DNA of 64,000 nt from Mercurialis annua (GCF_937616625.2 NC_065577.1:39895001-39959000), one strand, 5' to 3'. Shown: positions 40,840 through 52,870, numbered from the stretch's first letter. The notes: generated from the letters alone by a model not told the origin. Numbers and translations are program-made.

Positions 40840-42959
40840 TGAAAAGAAGGCTATCTTCTTTTGTATCAACTTTTCAATTTTAGGATTTTAACTTGTTTTA
40901 AATTCAATTTTAGTCCATATATATAGTTTGTAATTGTATGGATTAAATTGCAAAAATCTTAAAATAATTGTAGAATTATATTCATTTTCATTCTTCTATT
41001 ATAAGATTATTCTATTTATTAAATTTATATTTAATTATTTAATTAAAATAACTAAAAGAAAATCTTTCTAATTAATTTATATGATTAAAATAAATTGAAA
41101 TTAGGCATTTGTGGCAAATTTTTAAAGTAAAATTAATAAAATGTGATTGACACATGTCAAATTTGGTTGATAAATAATCGAATAGGTATCATCTGGAATT
41201 TTATCAAACACCATATACTCATTATTTTAAACATCAAACACATTCAAAGTATATAAAAAAAACTCATGTTTATTCATAATTAGGAAAAAGATAGTAAGTA
41301 TTTAACCTAAAACAACAAATACCCATTAATTATACAATTTAAGAATAGAAAAAAAGCAGTTACAACTATCTACTTCGGCGTTGATATGTCTTCGTTGGTG
41401 TCGTTTCATCTCCCTTATTTTTGTCGGGGGATAAAAAATTATACAGCTCAAGAAAATAGGAAAAACATGTATTATTATATTATGGAAAAAAAATTACGCT
41501 CCGATCGATTTCTACCATAATTTTGCGAAGATTGGAGCCACGCCGTAAATTTAAAATTATTTAGGGATTTTTAGACAAATACCTATGAAACACCTAATTA
41601 TTCTCAAAAATACCTTTTGACCAAAATTAGTTAAAATTTACGGATTGACAAAAAAAATTTACAAAAATATTTTTTTCATTTGCAAAAATACGATTTCAGT
41701 TTACTAATATTTTGTTAACGGTTTACTAAACATCTGTTCATTGTAAGTTCACTAATAGTTTACTAATGGTCTTCTATCAGTTTTCTTAAAAATCAAATTA
41801 CTATTTTTTATTTTTAAATTATAAAATATTAAAATAAATTATTATTTAATTTACTAAAATTATTTGTGTACCAGTAGTACACCATTATTACAAATACACA
41901 AGTGAAAAAAATACATAAACAATCAAGAGTATCGTTAAAAAATAATTATAAATTTACCAACAGTTAACTTAAGGTTTACTAACAGTATTACTAAAACTAA
42001 AATTACTGGTTTTCTATTAGTAAACCATTGGTAAACCAATAACAAAAATATTACAATCATAAATTACAAAATAAAATCGCAAAACATAATGCATTTGATT
42101 TTTCTCTTTCGGAAGAGACTCCATTTTTTTTTTAATTCGAATCTCTCTGTTGTAGCATCATTGGAACGAAGAGCTTCATTGAATTGTGACTTCATACTCT
42201 TAATTTTTGCCTATATCAAAAAATGAATTTTAAGCATCATGATGAAATAGAAGTAGAATAGGTCTTACCAAGAAAATGAGAAGCCAATTGTTGGACATTA
42301 ATTTACAATCAACACTTTAATAAAGCTTTGAATTAACTAAAATGGGAAAAGGAAAATAATTTTCAACAGAAATACATCAACGAAAGGAAGTCTTATTACA
42401 ACATTCTTCCTTATCTGCAATATCACAAATCAAATACCTATTGCAAGGCAAAATTAGGTTAAATTCGAGTTCAATTAAACCAAAAAATCTAACCATTTGG
42501 AACTGGAAACAGTAAAAATAACAACAAAATTAGAGTAAATTCGATTTCAATCAAACGAAAGGAAATCTTGTTGCATCATTCTTCAACAACGACTGATCGG
42601 AGAATAGAAATACCTCAATCGCATCTTCAGAATTTGGAAAAGTGCACACGAGCATCGCGTATTGGCGTTCGCGACGGAAGATCTGGAGGCGGTGCAGGCT
42701 CAACGGCAGCTGCGGCGTTAACTCCCAAAGACTTCCGGCAAAATAATAAAAACTACCATCAGAAAGTAGAAAATTGCTGGTTCAATTTGGATTGAAATCG
42801 TTATAAGGCGAAAAGGGAGAAGAAACATAACAGTAAAATTAGATAACAAAAAGCACAAAATCAAAAGGAAATGAAAGCGCATCGTAATTTTGCAAGGAAA
42901 CCACCCACGTCGTGAAAGTGAGAATAATTTGGATTTTGAACGTGTCTGGTCTAATTACC
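40840..42959. other. UBL5 upstream region and unclassified repeat-rich DNA
   Basis: At 41559 the phrase attatttagggatttttaga echoes the left end of the foldback element at 42960, suggesting a related copy. Between 41690 and 42060 gtttactaat/attagtaaac phrases occur in both orientations. Two direct copies of caacgaaaggaagtcttatt-like sequence lie at about 42379 and 42553. The 75-codon frame 42568-42795 has no recognised domain and I do not call it a gene. Confidence 0.4.
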
Positions 42960-44990
42960 TCAATTATTTAGGGCTTTTTACACAAATAACCTACTTTTTC
43001 AAATATATTACTTTTATACAGTGTCTATTTTGACATATTAAAACTACTGTACACGCTGCAAATAATTACTTTTATACGGTTCCTATATAAGCTACCCTAA
43101 TAAATAAAAATCACAATTTTATTATTTTCTCTCTTTCTTTCTCTCAGCTTCTGTTCTCTCTCCTCATTCACAAGCGCTCAATTTCACGATCAACGGCTCA
43201 TCGTTCTTATCATCGTCTCCGTCGTCATCTTCGCCAACGCTATCATCTTCTCTGCTCGTCGTCGTCATCTAGTTGATTTCAGATCTGCAGTTTATTCATT
43301 GTTCTTCTTCTTCTTCTTTTTGATTTTCAGATTTACAATATTTTTTACTGTTTTCTCACAATTAAACATGTATAAAGATTATATTTAAAGAATACAATGC
43401 TAATTTCATGTTATGTAAAATAAATTTATGATTTTATAGAATAATTTTTTGTTATTTCTGCATTTTTTTTGTGTTTGGTTGTATTTCTGTGTTTTTTTAT
43501 TCTGCAGCTCGATTTGTTGATGATGGTTGATTGCTGAATTATTATAATGTTACAGTGTTGTTGATTTTATGTTGATTTTGTGTTGATGATCAGTTGGTAT
43601 TCCCTTGATTTTAACTTTGGAAGATTTTATTTTAAAAAAATATTGGCAAATTAGATAACTTTGTCCGTGTAATAAACTAAATAAAATAAAATTTAACTGA
43701 GACTAGATAATGATATGTTAGAATTATCATGTTGACATGTTGTTGGTTTCTTGTTGATATTTTATTGATTGTCACAGTTTTTCAAAAAAATATATTTTAT
43801 TTTATTATTTATGTTGATTCGTTGTTGATTTATTGTTGACATTATGTTGATAAGTATTTCAACTCTTTTTTATTTTCAATTTTATGTTGACATGTTGTTG
43901 ATATACTGTTGATAACATGTTGATTTTTCAATCATTGAAAGAAAAATAAAGTTAGTCTTAAATTGCTGTATTAATGAGCTACTGACATGTTTTTGATAAT
44001 ATGTTCATTGTTTTTGACTTAAATCAATCAATGTTCTCATTTTACAAACATCTCACTAAATTAACATTAATTGTTGATATCATGTTGACATTATGTTGAT
44101 AACTTGTTAATATGAACATAATATTAATACTGTAACATTACAATAATTCAACATCTTTATTTGTCTTATTTCTCAATGCTAACATATCATTATCTAGTCT
44201 CACTTAAATTTTAATTTTTTTAATTTCTTTCACGGACATCATTATTTTATTTGTCAATGTTAAAATCAATAAAATATCAATATAAAATCAACAACACTGA
44301 AACATTACAATAATTCATCAACTAACCATCATCAATAAATCGTGTTACAGAATAAAAAAACATAAAAAAACATCCAAACACAGTAAAACGATAGAAATAA
44401 CAGATTTTCATTCCATAAAATCATAAAATTATTTTATGTACATGAAAGTTAGTATTATATTCCTTAAAGATAATCTTTACACATGTTTAATAAAAAATTA
44501 CTGTTACTTAAAAACAGTTAACAAAAAAATTCTAGATCTAAAAGTAAAAAAGAAGAAGAAGAAAAACGATGAATCATTTTGCCTCGAAATCTGATCATAT
44601 GCCTTTAAAAAACTTTTGAAATCGTTAAAAACTTCCGATATTTATTCTTCATTCCGACAAAAACTCTGATTTAGATTTAAAAAAAAACGAAAACAGGAAA
44701 ACGGCGGCGGCGCATCGAGGATGAAGGCGGCAGCAGAGCGGCGCTGAAACTTGATGAAGGGCGACGACCATGAAAAAGAATAAAGAGCAGGGGATGGAAG
44801 AATATGGAGAAAATAACTGTTAATTTGAGAGACAAGAGGAAAGATCGTATAAAAGATATAATTATAAGATGTTAGGTTATGTTTATAAAATAAGATGGTG
44901 GAAAAAGTAAAAAAATGAGATGAGATGTATAAAAGTAAAGTCTAGCCCAATTTCGGTATTTTATATAAAAAGCCCAATTATTTAAGCGTT
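42960..44990. mobile_element. Large foldback element (about 2 kb, arms of about 1 kb)
   Basis: The left half is mirrored by the right half. For example ttgttcttcttcttcttctt (about 43300) pairs with aagaagaagaagaaaaacga (about 44550). The block aaacatgtataaagattata (about 43365) pairs with gataatctttacacatgttt (about 44468). The block gttacagtgttgttgatttt (about 43550) pairs with aaatcaacaacactgaaaca (about 44287). The outer ends share gggctttttayayaaata. The centre (about 43750-44120) is a degenerate run of tgttgatat/acatgttga phrases. No long open frame and no clear target duplication were found. It lies directly upstream of FKBP20-1 and may supply or disturb promoter sequence. Confidence 0.7.
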
Positions 44991-45026
44991 TTACCGTACC
45001 TAGCCTAATTATCTCAAAAAATTATT

Positions 45027-45057
45027 GGCCCAAAAGGCCAAATATTCTAAAGCCCAA
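45027..45057 (+). promoter_or_regulatory. Site II-like motifs at the FKBP20-1 5' end
   Basis: GGCCCAA (45027-45033) and AGCCCAA (45051-45057) are reverse forms of the TTGGGCY element common in housekeeping plant promoters. They lie just upstream of the non-coding first exon, between it and the foldback element. Confidence 0.4.
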
Positions 45058-45089
45058 AAGAATCTAAAGTTCACTTTAACCAAAAAAAA

Positions 45090-45213
45090 AATGTTGACCG
45101 GCTTCACTCTCACAAGAAGCATATGGCCACCGATTTTACCACCAATTTTCTCCGATTTATCGTTTCCGATTTCCCCACTTCTTCTCCGATTAGTCGCCGC
45201 CTTTCTGTTCCGG
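45090..45213 (+). other. Probable non-coding first exon of FKBP20-1
   Basis: A pyrimidine-rich leader-like block ends at a strong donor (cgg|gtaagc, intron from 45214). The next acceptor is ttttacag at 46079, 22 bases before the FKBP20-1 ATG. The transcription start is not determined; an open frame across this block does not continue into the next exon as a known protein. Confidence 0.5.
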
Positions 45214-45435
45214 GTAAGCTCCCCAAAAAAACCAAGTCTTAATTAACATTTTTTTTTTGCAATTATAACCTTGTGTTTTAAGTTAATTATGTGATTTTTC
45301 CTCATTTATCTGTTAGCTAACTTTGAATGTTAATTAATTGGTCATTTTTAGAGTGTAAAAACAGAAATGTGAAGTATTTAGTGCTAATAGTAGTTGATCT
45401 TTGAATTGGAATACTGTAATTTGTGTGTTTTGCTT

Positions 45436-45713
45436 AGGGTCATATATGCCCCTAACGTTTGGGCTCGGAATTTTTTATGCTCTTATAGTTCGGAAAGGTA
45501 GATATATGTCTCTAGCTTTTTTAAATGGGCTCATTTAGGTCCTCACACTTGACACACGGTTAGAGGCATATATGATCCTTTTTCAGAAAATGTTAGTGGC
45601 CTAAATGAGCTCATTTAAAAAATTTGGGGGCATATACACTACTTTTTGAACAAGGAGGGCGTAAATGATCGTGAGCCTAATCGTCAGGGGCATATATGAC
45701 CCTTTTTTCTTTA
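45436..45713. mobile_element. Inverted-repeat element in FKBP20-1 intron 1
   Basis: Left agggtcatatatgcccctaa and right caggggcatatatgaccct are inverted ends of a 278 bp non-coding element; further arm pairs occur inside (tgggctcatttaggtcc with ggcctaaatgagctca). Flanks ttttgctt / tttttctt hint at an 8-9 bp duplication with one mismatch. Confidence 0.7.
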
Positions 45714-45735
45714 TGCAAATTGGTTTCGTGAAAAA

Positions 45736-46040
45736 GTTAAGAGTTATTTGCATATAAAAATCCCAACATTTCACGTTTGTAGCAATTTCATCTCATTCTT
45801 TAAAACGTGGCATCACAAATCTCAATCTTTCGCGCTTTTACATTGTGTAGCCTATGGTCGCTTTTCACCAAATATGGCGCTGATTTGTATAAAACGACGT
45901 CACAAAAGAGAAATATGCTATACAATGTCAAAAATTGAAATATTTGGATGTGCGATGCCACGTTTTAAAAAATGGTATTAAAACGCTGCAAACAAAAAAC
46001 GTGATTTAATATGGAAAAAAAACCCAAAAAGTTAATTTTT
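45736..46040. mobile_element. Second inverted-repeat element in FKBP20-1 intron 1
   Basis: Arms taaaacgtggcatcacaaat (about 45801) and gtgcgatgccacgtttta (about 45950) are inverted copies, as are tttacattgtgtagc and gctatacaatgt. The outer ends are less certain. The frame 45748-45981 is an artefact of this repeat. Confidence 0.55.
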
Positions 46041-46101
46041 TTTAAAATTATTTTCTGCCTTTTTTAAAACATTTTACAGGATCTTCTTAAGAGTTTTGAA
46101 G

Positions 46102-48251
46102 ATGGGTGATGCAATTGATTTAACTGGGGATGGAGGTGTCATCAAGACAATTGTAAGACAAGCAAAAGCTGATGCAATTTCTCCCTCAGACGATCTTCCT
46201 GTTGTTGATGGTACGAACAAATTTGGTCCTAAAAATGCATGATATTTGTAGTTAATTTAATTTCAGTTAACATTTTAATTGTCTCCTCTTTGGTTTATAT
46301 GATTGTAAAAGCATACCTATAGCTGCTGTGCCGAAGAATACGGCTTAATGTATGCATATGCTTGTTTTGAGCAGTTCATTATGAGGGTACACTTGAAGAA
46401 ACTGGTGAAGTTTTTGATACTACGCGCGAAGATAATTCAATTTTCTCATTTGAAGTTGGAACAGGATCTGTAATCAAGGCGTGGGACATTGCTTTAAAGA
46501 CCATGAAGGTGTGGCTCTTTTTCTCTCGATGCAATTTTGAGTAATTTTAGATTTTAATTATATGTTTATTATATGTTTTCATTGTATATGCCAGGTTGGG
46601 GAAGTTGCAAAAATAATTTGCAAGTCAGATTATGCTTATGGAAGTGGTGGATCTCCACCAGAGATTCCTCCAAAGTAAGCTTTTTACGCGTTTTGTTCTT
46701 CAAATTATTTTCGTTCGCAACGCTTGCTAGATGTGGATATTAGCTAATTAATTTTATTTAAAAGTAAGATATAGTATCACTATTAAAGTGAAAGTATGGT
46801 TTCTGTGTGCTTATTCTGTGTTTGCCAAATCTGACATGGTTGGCCGTATTGAATGAAAAGTGTAGATGATGAACATTGGGCAGCAGAAACACGTCCCCAA
46901 AGGACGGTTACACCTATGTTGCACAGAACCTTGTCAACTCCTATGTTTCGTCGTTTTGTTTCCAATTTCATAAACACTTCTGAAGTTCCAAAACTTTATA
47001 TATCCAACCCATTCTCATAAGAGATGTCAATTTTCCATTTCCTATTTACCCTTTCAGCGTTTTCTATTTCAACGTTTCCGTGACGGTCATGCCTTAACCG
47101 GAGTATCCTTTTATTTAGGAACAAACTGCTTATAGTGATTAAGCAATGCATTAAAATTCCTAGCAGTCTGATTATCAATTGCCTTGGTATTACTAGATTT
47201 TGCATGGTATATATGTCTTTGTTGATCAGTATTTTATTTGTTACAGTGCAACCCTAATTTTTGAGGTGGAGTTGATGGCCTGCAAGCCAAGAAAAGGCTC
47301 TAGTATGAATAGTGTTTCAGAGGATAGAGCAAGGCTTGAGTAAGTAACAATTGCCATCTACTTTTTTATATATTGAGATTATTATGAATAATATTAAATG
47401 TCATAAATGTTGATAATTAAATAGATTTATCCATGTGAATGTAATTTTATATTAATCACTTTGATTTATTTAAATCTTGTAGTGTAAATACACCTTATAT
47501 CAAAAGTGAAAATGTAAAAATTGAAACAGATAACAAATTAATCGTGTTCTCTCAAAAATTAATCTCTCTTTTCTTTATAGGGTTAATTGCAAAACAAATT
47601 ATGAAATCTAACACGTTTTGCAACTATAACACAAACTTTAAATTTTGGTAATGTCGTAGATAAACTATTTATTTTTTGCAATTCAGAACGCCGAGCAATA
47701 GAAAATGCTGATGTGTAATGCCAAATTAATGTATTGTTTTGATATCTACTTTATTCTTTTCGGTGTTCCGAAATGAAAAAAATTAATAGTTCGTATTTGA
47801 CATTGCCAAATTTTAAAGTTCATGTTATAATTACAAAACACACTAAAGTTCATAATTTAATTTGCATTTAACCCTTCTTCATATTAGTATTTCTTTTAGT
47901 TTCTAATCCATTAGACTCTCTATTGGATGCAAACTTTTAGAGTCCTATGTTTCACCACTGCATTTCTATTTCTAAAAAGTCTTTGTAAACTCCGAAACTC
48001 TACATGTGTAGCTTGTTCTTGGAAAAAAATGGTCATTTCGGCATTTTCTGCTTCCGTGTTAGGAATCAATTTTCACACATTGAGCTTTGTTGTAAATTGT
48101 AATCAGTGAGCTGAAGAAGCAAAGGGAGCTTGCTGCTACTGTAAAAGAGGAAGAAAAGAAGAAAAGAGAAGACGCGAAAGCTGCTGCAGCTGCACGCATT
48201 CAAGCCAAACTCGAATCTAAGAAAGGGAAAGGAAAAGGAAAATCAAAGTAA
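46102..48251 (+). CDS. FKBP20-1: FKBP20-1, FK506-binding-type peptidyl-prolyl isomerase
   Basis: Five coding exons join in phase: 46102-46210, 46375-46508, 46595-46674, 47247-47339 and 48107-48251 (561 bp, 186 aa), all with GT-AG borders. The protein is a single-domain FKBP with a charged tail. The N-terminus [15 protein letters not shown] is typical of FKBP20-1. The isomerase domain spans about residues 30-122, with VHYEGTL (37-43), [45 protein letters not shown] and FEVEL. The Lys/Glu-rich C-terminus (about 134-186, [10 protein letters not shown]...[10 protein letters not shown]...KGKGKGK) looks like a coiled coil plus nuclear targeting signal, in line with the nuclear location known for the Arabidopsis protein. 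It catalyses cis-trans isomerisation of prolyl bonds. The start is fixed by homology. Introns 1 and 5 carry inverted-repeat elements and introns 4 and 5 a related repeat. The last codons can also be read through a possible donor at 48247|48248 (see findings). It is convergent with SDIR1. Confidence 0.93.
46886..47100 (+). repeat. Repeat copy in FKBP20-1 intron 4
   Basis: Contains ctcctatgtttcgtcg, cataaacacttctgaagttcc and tttctatttcaacgttt blocks, matched in order by the segment in intron 5 at about 47905-48075. The class of repeat is unknown. Confidence 0.45.
47580..47874. mobile_element. Mutator-type foldback element in FKBP20-1 intron 5
   Basis: Ends gggttaattgcaaaacaaat and, reversed, gggttaaatgcaaattaaat are inverted copies. 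Flanks ttctttata (47571-47579) and ttcttcata (47875-47883) form a 9 bp duplication with one mismatch. The arms carry tggtaatgtcg / gacattgcca. It resembles 5828-6121 and 60158-60473. Confidence 0.75.
47905..48075 (+). repeat. Repeat copy in FKBP20-1 intron 5
   Basis: gagtcctatgtttcacca, gtaaactccgaaactctaca and ttttctgcttccgtgtt match, in the same order and orientation, blocks in intron 4 at 46886-47100. Confidence 0.45.
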
Positions 48252-49253
48252 GGTTTTATCGCAATTGCACTTGTGAAAATATTACATTTGATTGAAAATA
48301 CAAAAACTCATCTGTAATATTATTGTGTGAGATTGACTTGGACATGATGGTCAATTTTGAAATTTATTCGTTGTCTTTTGTTCCTTAGTTTATATTTATA
48401 AATTTCTAATCTCTTATTGTTAGTAAATATTAAGAAAAGTTAAGGTTATTATAGTAATTCAACTTAAATTTAATAGTTGTATTAATGGATTTTTTCTGGG
48501 TGGGGAAATTTTTGGCGATTATAAAAGGATTTGATTTCACGACTTTAGCCTGGCCATCGCACATATACTATTTAAACTATAGTTCATTACTTGTATTGAC
48601 AAAATTTTGGCTGAAGGATTCTAATGTATTTTTCTACTTTAAGGGTTCATTTATGCTAAATTTGCAAGTTTAGGGATTGGGTGGAATCGAGCTGGAGTTA
48701 AGGCTGTATATTCTTTAATAAATTTTTAATCATTTGTATTCTTTTACTAAAATTTTAAAGTGGATAAAATTATATTATGACATTGGTTATATTAGTCAAA
48801 AATTTAAGTGTATAATAATTATTAACCGTATGCTACATATAAATGCTTATGGATAAAGATTATATATTTTCATTGTTATCAAAGTTAGACAAAAATTATA
48901 TTTTATTCCTAGAATTTGAGTAAATTAAAGCTACAAAGTGTTATATTTTTTTATACAAAATTAGAGACACAGAAATATGTTAGATAGATTTGATAATAGG
49001 TAAAATTTTCTGTTACATAACTTGTATTGATGTTATATTTTAGTTTTCCTCTCCAAGACCTATACTGAAAAGTGAAAAGTGTGAATGATGTTTTGATCAT
49101 GCAGAAACCTGCAATTTCTTCAAGGCCGAATATTATAAATATTAAGTTATAAATTACATCTTCAACCTTTGATTAATTGGCTTGCAGCCAAAAGAAAAAT
49201 AGGAAAAACAGGTACTTTATGTGATCTGTAGATGCATAGGCGATAGCATCCAG
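48252..49253. other. Convergent intergenic region between FKBP20-1 and SDIR1
   Basis: Holds both 3' untranslated regions. The first 900 bp is AT-rich without transposon ends. An acceptor-like ttgcag with a short basic frame follows at 49188-49224, a possible alternative FKBP20-1 last exon ending about 30 bp from the SDIR1 stop. Confidence 0.45.
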
Positions 49254-52200
49254 TTAAACCATGTAAGAAGCATCCGTGTCGTCTTGTCCGTTTTCGTGCA
49301 ACCCCGTCGCTGCCCTGAATTTGCAAACAGGGCATGTTCCTTGTTGCAGCAGCCAGGGGTCAATGCAATTAGCATGGAACTGCAAAATCAGAAGGTGCTC
49401 GGATGAGATCACAACCACTAAATTAATAAAACTCGCGACTCATTTGAGATTATATGATGTCCCAACATCAACTTTCAAAATTCAAAATTAGGCGACTTAA
49501 TTTGATTTATAAATTCGGGATTTTCTACTCCAAATCCGAGATTTTATATCTTAACAAGACTGGAAGAAATTTTATCATGTGTATATAGCAATCATGAAGG
49601 CAAAAAACTTCTATGCCAAGGGAAAATACAACCAAGTATGTTAAACAGCAATGATTAGAGGTGATTAAACAGTCACTTAGGTCAAAAACCGACAAATTTG
49701 ACCAAAATCAAGTTAACCAAATTATTTTATCTCTTTAACTGAACCGGCTGAATTAATAATTTTATATTAACGAAACCAACCAAACTAGTTTGGAACTAAA
49801 CAATATCTTTAACTGAATTTACCCAAAATAGATTGGTTAAATCGATTAATTCAGTTCAACTAACCGTTTGCTTACACGGTCACAAGCCTAACCACGATGA
49901 CAAGAAATTTCTTTGCCAAAGGTAGAATAAAGCTAGGTAAGTTAAGCATACATATAGCTAATATTTATTTCCCAGGTTCCTTAAAATCTTTAGTAGTAAG
50001 AGCCACATCCTTTATATATTCAAAGACTAATGCTATTTCGTGTGTTCAATCAAATGTGATGGAGTGGACTATATGATAAAATTATTAATACTCTATTTCT
50101 AGTTGATATGCTAAATGTGAGAAGAAAACTAAAACAAATAAGGGAATGTATAAACCTGATGCAAGCATGGCAAGGTACGGATTACTTCTCCCACATTAAC
50201 TTGCTCCAAGCACACACTGCAAGTCAGCTCATCTTCTGAAGCCTTCATGGTTCCCACTGCATTCGAAGTATCTTGTTTTTTTGGCTGAGGAGAAATAATG
50301 TCGAATCAAACTCAAGCTAGAAAAAAATGTTTGTAGAGAATGTTGTCTACGCAATAACTATGCAACAAGTACGTCAATTCAGTGATCACTATTTTTTTCG
50401 TAGATATAATTCTGATATAGTAATCCGATATGAATGTCTCATCTGGAATGAGCTAGAAGCGTATATATGCTCACATATTTTAGGAGATGTGCTGTCATTA
50501 ACTCAGGATTTCACTGCACCATGCTAACTGACTGAATCTACCATAACCAGTTACCACATACCGGCATATATATATTCCAATTGGGTATTTCATACTCAAT
50601 GACTAATGCAATATTATCTACAAATACTGACAATTCTACTACTTTACTTTAACCATCCATTATATAAATTTCTCTTTGTTTTTAAGATTTTAGTGATACC
50701 TAGAAAAGGCAAAGCAAGTATCAAGGAAAATATTATTTATGCAGATTTAGCATAGATATAAATCTACAGAAGCTCGACTGCCTGACAAGCTCACAGTCGA
50801 AAACAGTAATAATAATTTTATAATTTCTGTTGATAAAATAATCAATTATAGCAAGAAGCTTTAGGACAAAGATTCATCTGGTTAACTAGTGCACGCCAAT
50901 AGTCCAAGAATAAAAGTTAACAAGCGTGCGTTTCTTAGGTCTCACTATGAATAACATAACCTTTACTGCGAGATGAAGATCAGACTTATCATATAAATAG
51001 AAACAAAATGTAATGGAAGTACACTACATACCTCATTTGAGACAGATGATGAGGCCTGCTGCATTGAAGAACCACCACTGTCCAAAGAAAAGGCATGGTG
51101 TCAAGTTATCAATACCACATACTCAACGATTTTCAATAAGAAACGTGAATGATGAAACAACTAACGTGTGTCTATTATTATGTTACTTTTAAGACAAAAT
51201 TAAATAAGCAATATGTCTGTTTAAATATAAAGGGAAAACTCCGGATTTTCCTATTCAGACATGCATCGCCCATCACATTATAACTCGGAATACAGTTTGT
51301 CAAGGTCATTGACCTCAGCTCAAAACTTTAGTCTACATTTCTAATGTTGCAGACAAGGAAAACATTTGTTAATACAGCACTCAAATCAAACTCAATAACT
51401 TACATTTTAGGAGCAGGGACCTTATAATTATGAACCGGAAGAGCATTTATCTCTTCCTCACTCATTGACGCAGTGGTGGGAACATTATCAGAATCCAACG
51501 CTCTCAAAGTCTCATAATCTGTAAGAACAAATGTCTAGCAATTAACCAATAATCACGCATATCACTATCACTCAACTTCAACAAACAGTTAACCCCGCAA
51601 TAAACCATACCTAAGTCATCAAATTCACGGTCAAGGAGTGCAAGTTGAAGTCTAAGCCCTTGTAAACGACCTCTAGTAGCTAAAGCAATAGATGGGGGCA
51701 TATGCAAACGCAACTCAGTATGACCAAGAAGACCGCTAGCCATAGCAGCATGAGCCTGAGCTTGAGCTTGAAGTTGTTGACACGTCGCATACATTCTCAA
51801 TGTCGTAGCCATCAGAAAGACACCAAGCACTAACCATAGCTAACATAAACACACACAAAATCACTAACCAAAAACACTAAAATCAAAACACAATCACAAC
51901 TCGAATTTATTTATTCTTTTTACCAGGAAATTAGGTGACATTTGCTGTGAGTTAAGAATCATAAACAACAAAAGAACTGCCATAATAAACATGATCAATC
52001 AGTAAAAAAAAAAAAATCAAACCACAAAATTTAACAATCTTTAATTGAAATAAGCAAAAGGTAATGAAATAAACTAGAGCAAATTACTCTAGAGCCCCCA
52101 TATATCATAATTAACAGTTTAATACTTCTTACTTCAAAATCTTCAAAGTGTCTTTCTGTTAATTTTTTATACCAAATCATTAACGGAATTAAAAGTAAAT

Positions 52201-52588
52201 ACTAAACCGTTTGGAAGCGAGTACTAAATCATTTATACGTTCATTAACGGAATTAACAGCCCTTAATTGTTAACGGAATTGAAAGTGACGGGCCATTAAA
52301 TAGGATTTTCAAACATTAAATTATGGTATATGTGGAGGGATTCATAGTTATTTGATTAACAAATTACCTGTAACTAGAAATACAAGAGAATTGGAATTAA
52401 CAGGCCGAGTTGCTGCATGAACACGCTGATATTACAATTAAAAAAAATTCAGTAAAATTTCAAGAAAATTAAATTTAATTAACTTATAAGGAGTAAAATA
52501 AAATTACCATAGCTCGACGCTCAGGGATAAAACCTTGGAACCCATTTTCTAAATCACCTCGTGTTGTTCCTCGGAACACGAAGCTCAT
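49254..52588 (-). CDS. SDIR1: SDIR1-type membrane RING-H2 E3 ubiquitin ligase
   Basis: Eight coding exons on the minus strand join in phase: 52508-52588, 52368-52425, 51924-51976, 51611-51839, 51404-51518, 51032-51077, 50156-50284, 49254-49379 (837 bp, 278 aa), all GT-AG. The protein begins MSFVFRG and has two hydrophobic segments (about residues 40-56 and 63-82, including LWLVLGVFLMATTLRMYATC). Then come the conserved RLHMPPSIALATRGRLQGLR block and a Ser/Glu-rich linker. A C-terminal RING-H2 follows: C216-x2-C219-x14-C234-x-H236-x2-H239-x2-C242-x10-C253-x2-C256, a complete C3H2C3 zinc set. In Arabidopsis SDIR1 is an endomembrane E3 ligase that promotes ABA and salt/drought responses; function here is inferred from close family match. 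The RING is split by intron 7 between Q237 and F238. A 5'UTR intron (52617-52739) precedes the start exon. Intron 2 carries a foldback element. Confidence 0.95.
49660..49900. repeat. Dispersed aaccgaatt-type repeat in SDIR1 intron 7
   Basis: Contains gaaccggctgaattaata, aaccaaccaaactag and gattggttaaatcgatt phrases in both orientations, like the blocks near 31.0 and 40.0 kb. Confidence 0.4.
52077..52356. mobile_element. Foldback element in SDIR1 intron 2
   Basis: agagcccccatatatcataa (left) and, reversed, gaatccctccacatataccat (right) are diverged inverted ends. Inner arms share cattaacggaattaa in both orientations. Non-coding, about 280 bp; target duplication unclear. Confidence 0.6.
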
Positions 52589-52616
52589 TGTTTTTAATTT
52601 TTTAATTTGATTTAAC

Positions 52617-52870
52617 CTAAACAGTATGAAAAATGCACAAATTAGCTGATAATAATCAAATTTAAAGCGATCAAATTAAAATTGGAAAAATTGAAAATGG
52701 TGGAGATGATGTGCAATGTAGAGAACAGAGGAGACTTACGAGAAAAACGACGTCGGATCTGGATTTGGAGATGGGGAAGACGACGAGTTGTTGGGGAGGG
52801 AGCGATTTGACTCGGACGCGTTGGGTTTTTGCTGGCTGTTTTTTCGTGTGAAGTTACGAGTGGTGTCAAT
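52617..52870 (-). other. SDIR1 5' untranslated exon and 5'UTR intron
   Basis: On the minus strand a GC-richer leader (about 52870 down to 52740) ends at ttttctc|gtaagtctcc, and an acceptor ctgtttag lies at 52617. The second leader exon is 52589-52616. An open frame covering this leader is not a separate gene. Confidence 0.6.

Noticed and set aside
42568..42795. 75-codon frame with a Gly/Ala-rich stretch
   Set aside because: No recognised domain, no supporting splice context, and it lies in repeat-rich DNA next to a foldback element.
45025..45246. 73-codon frame before FKBP20-1
   Set aside because: It spans the non-coding first exon and runs past a strong donor into the intron; no similarity to a transit peptide that continues into the FKBP.
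46783..48109. Several 60-69 codon frames inside FKBP20-1
   Set aside because: They lie in introns or transposon arms and have no domain.
51504..51830. Single-exon reading of a 108-codon frame
   Set aside because: Only its first two thirds are protein; after 51611 it runs into intron sequence. It is exon 4 of SDIR1.
52642..52869. Minus-strand 75-codon frame upstream of SDIR1
   Set aside because: It overlaps the SDIR1 leader and its 5'UTR intron and does not continue into the coding exons.
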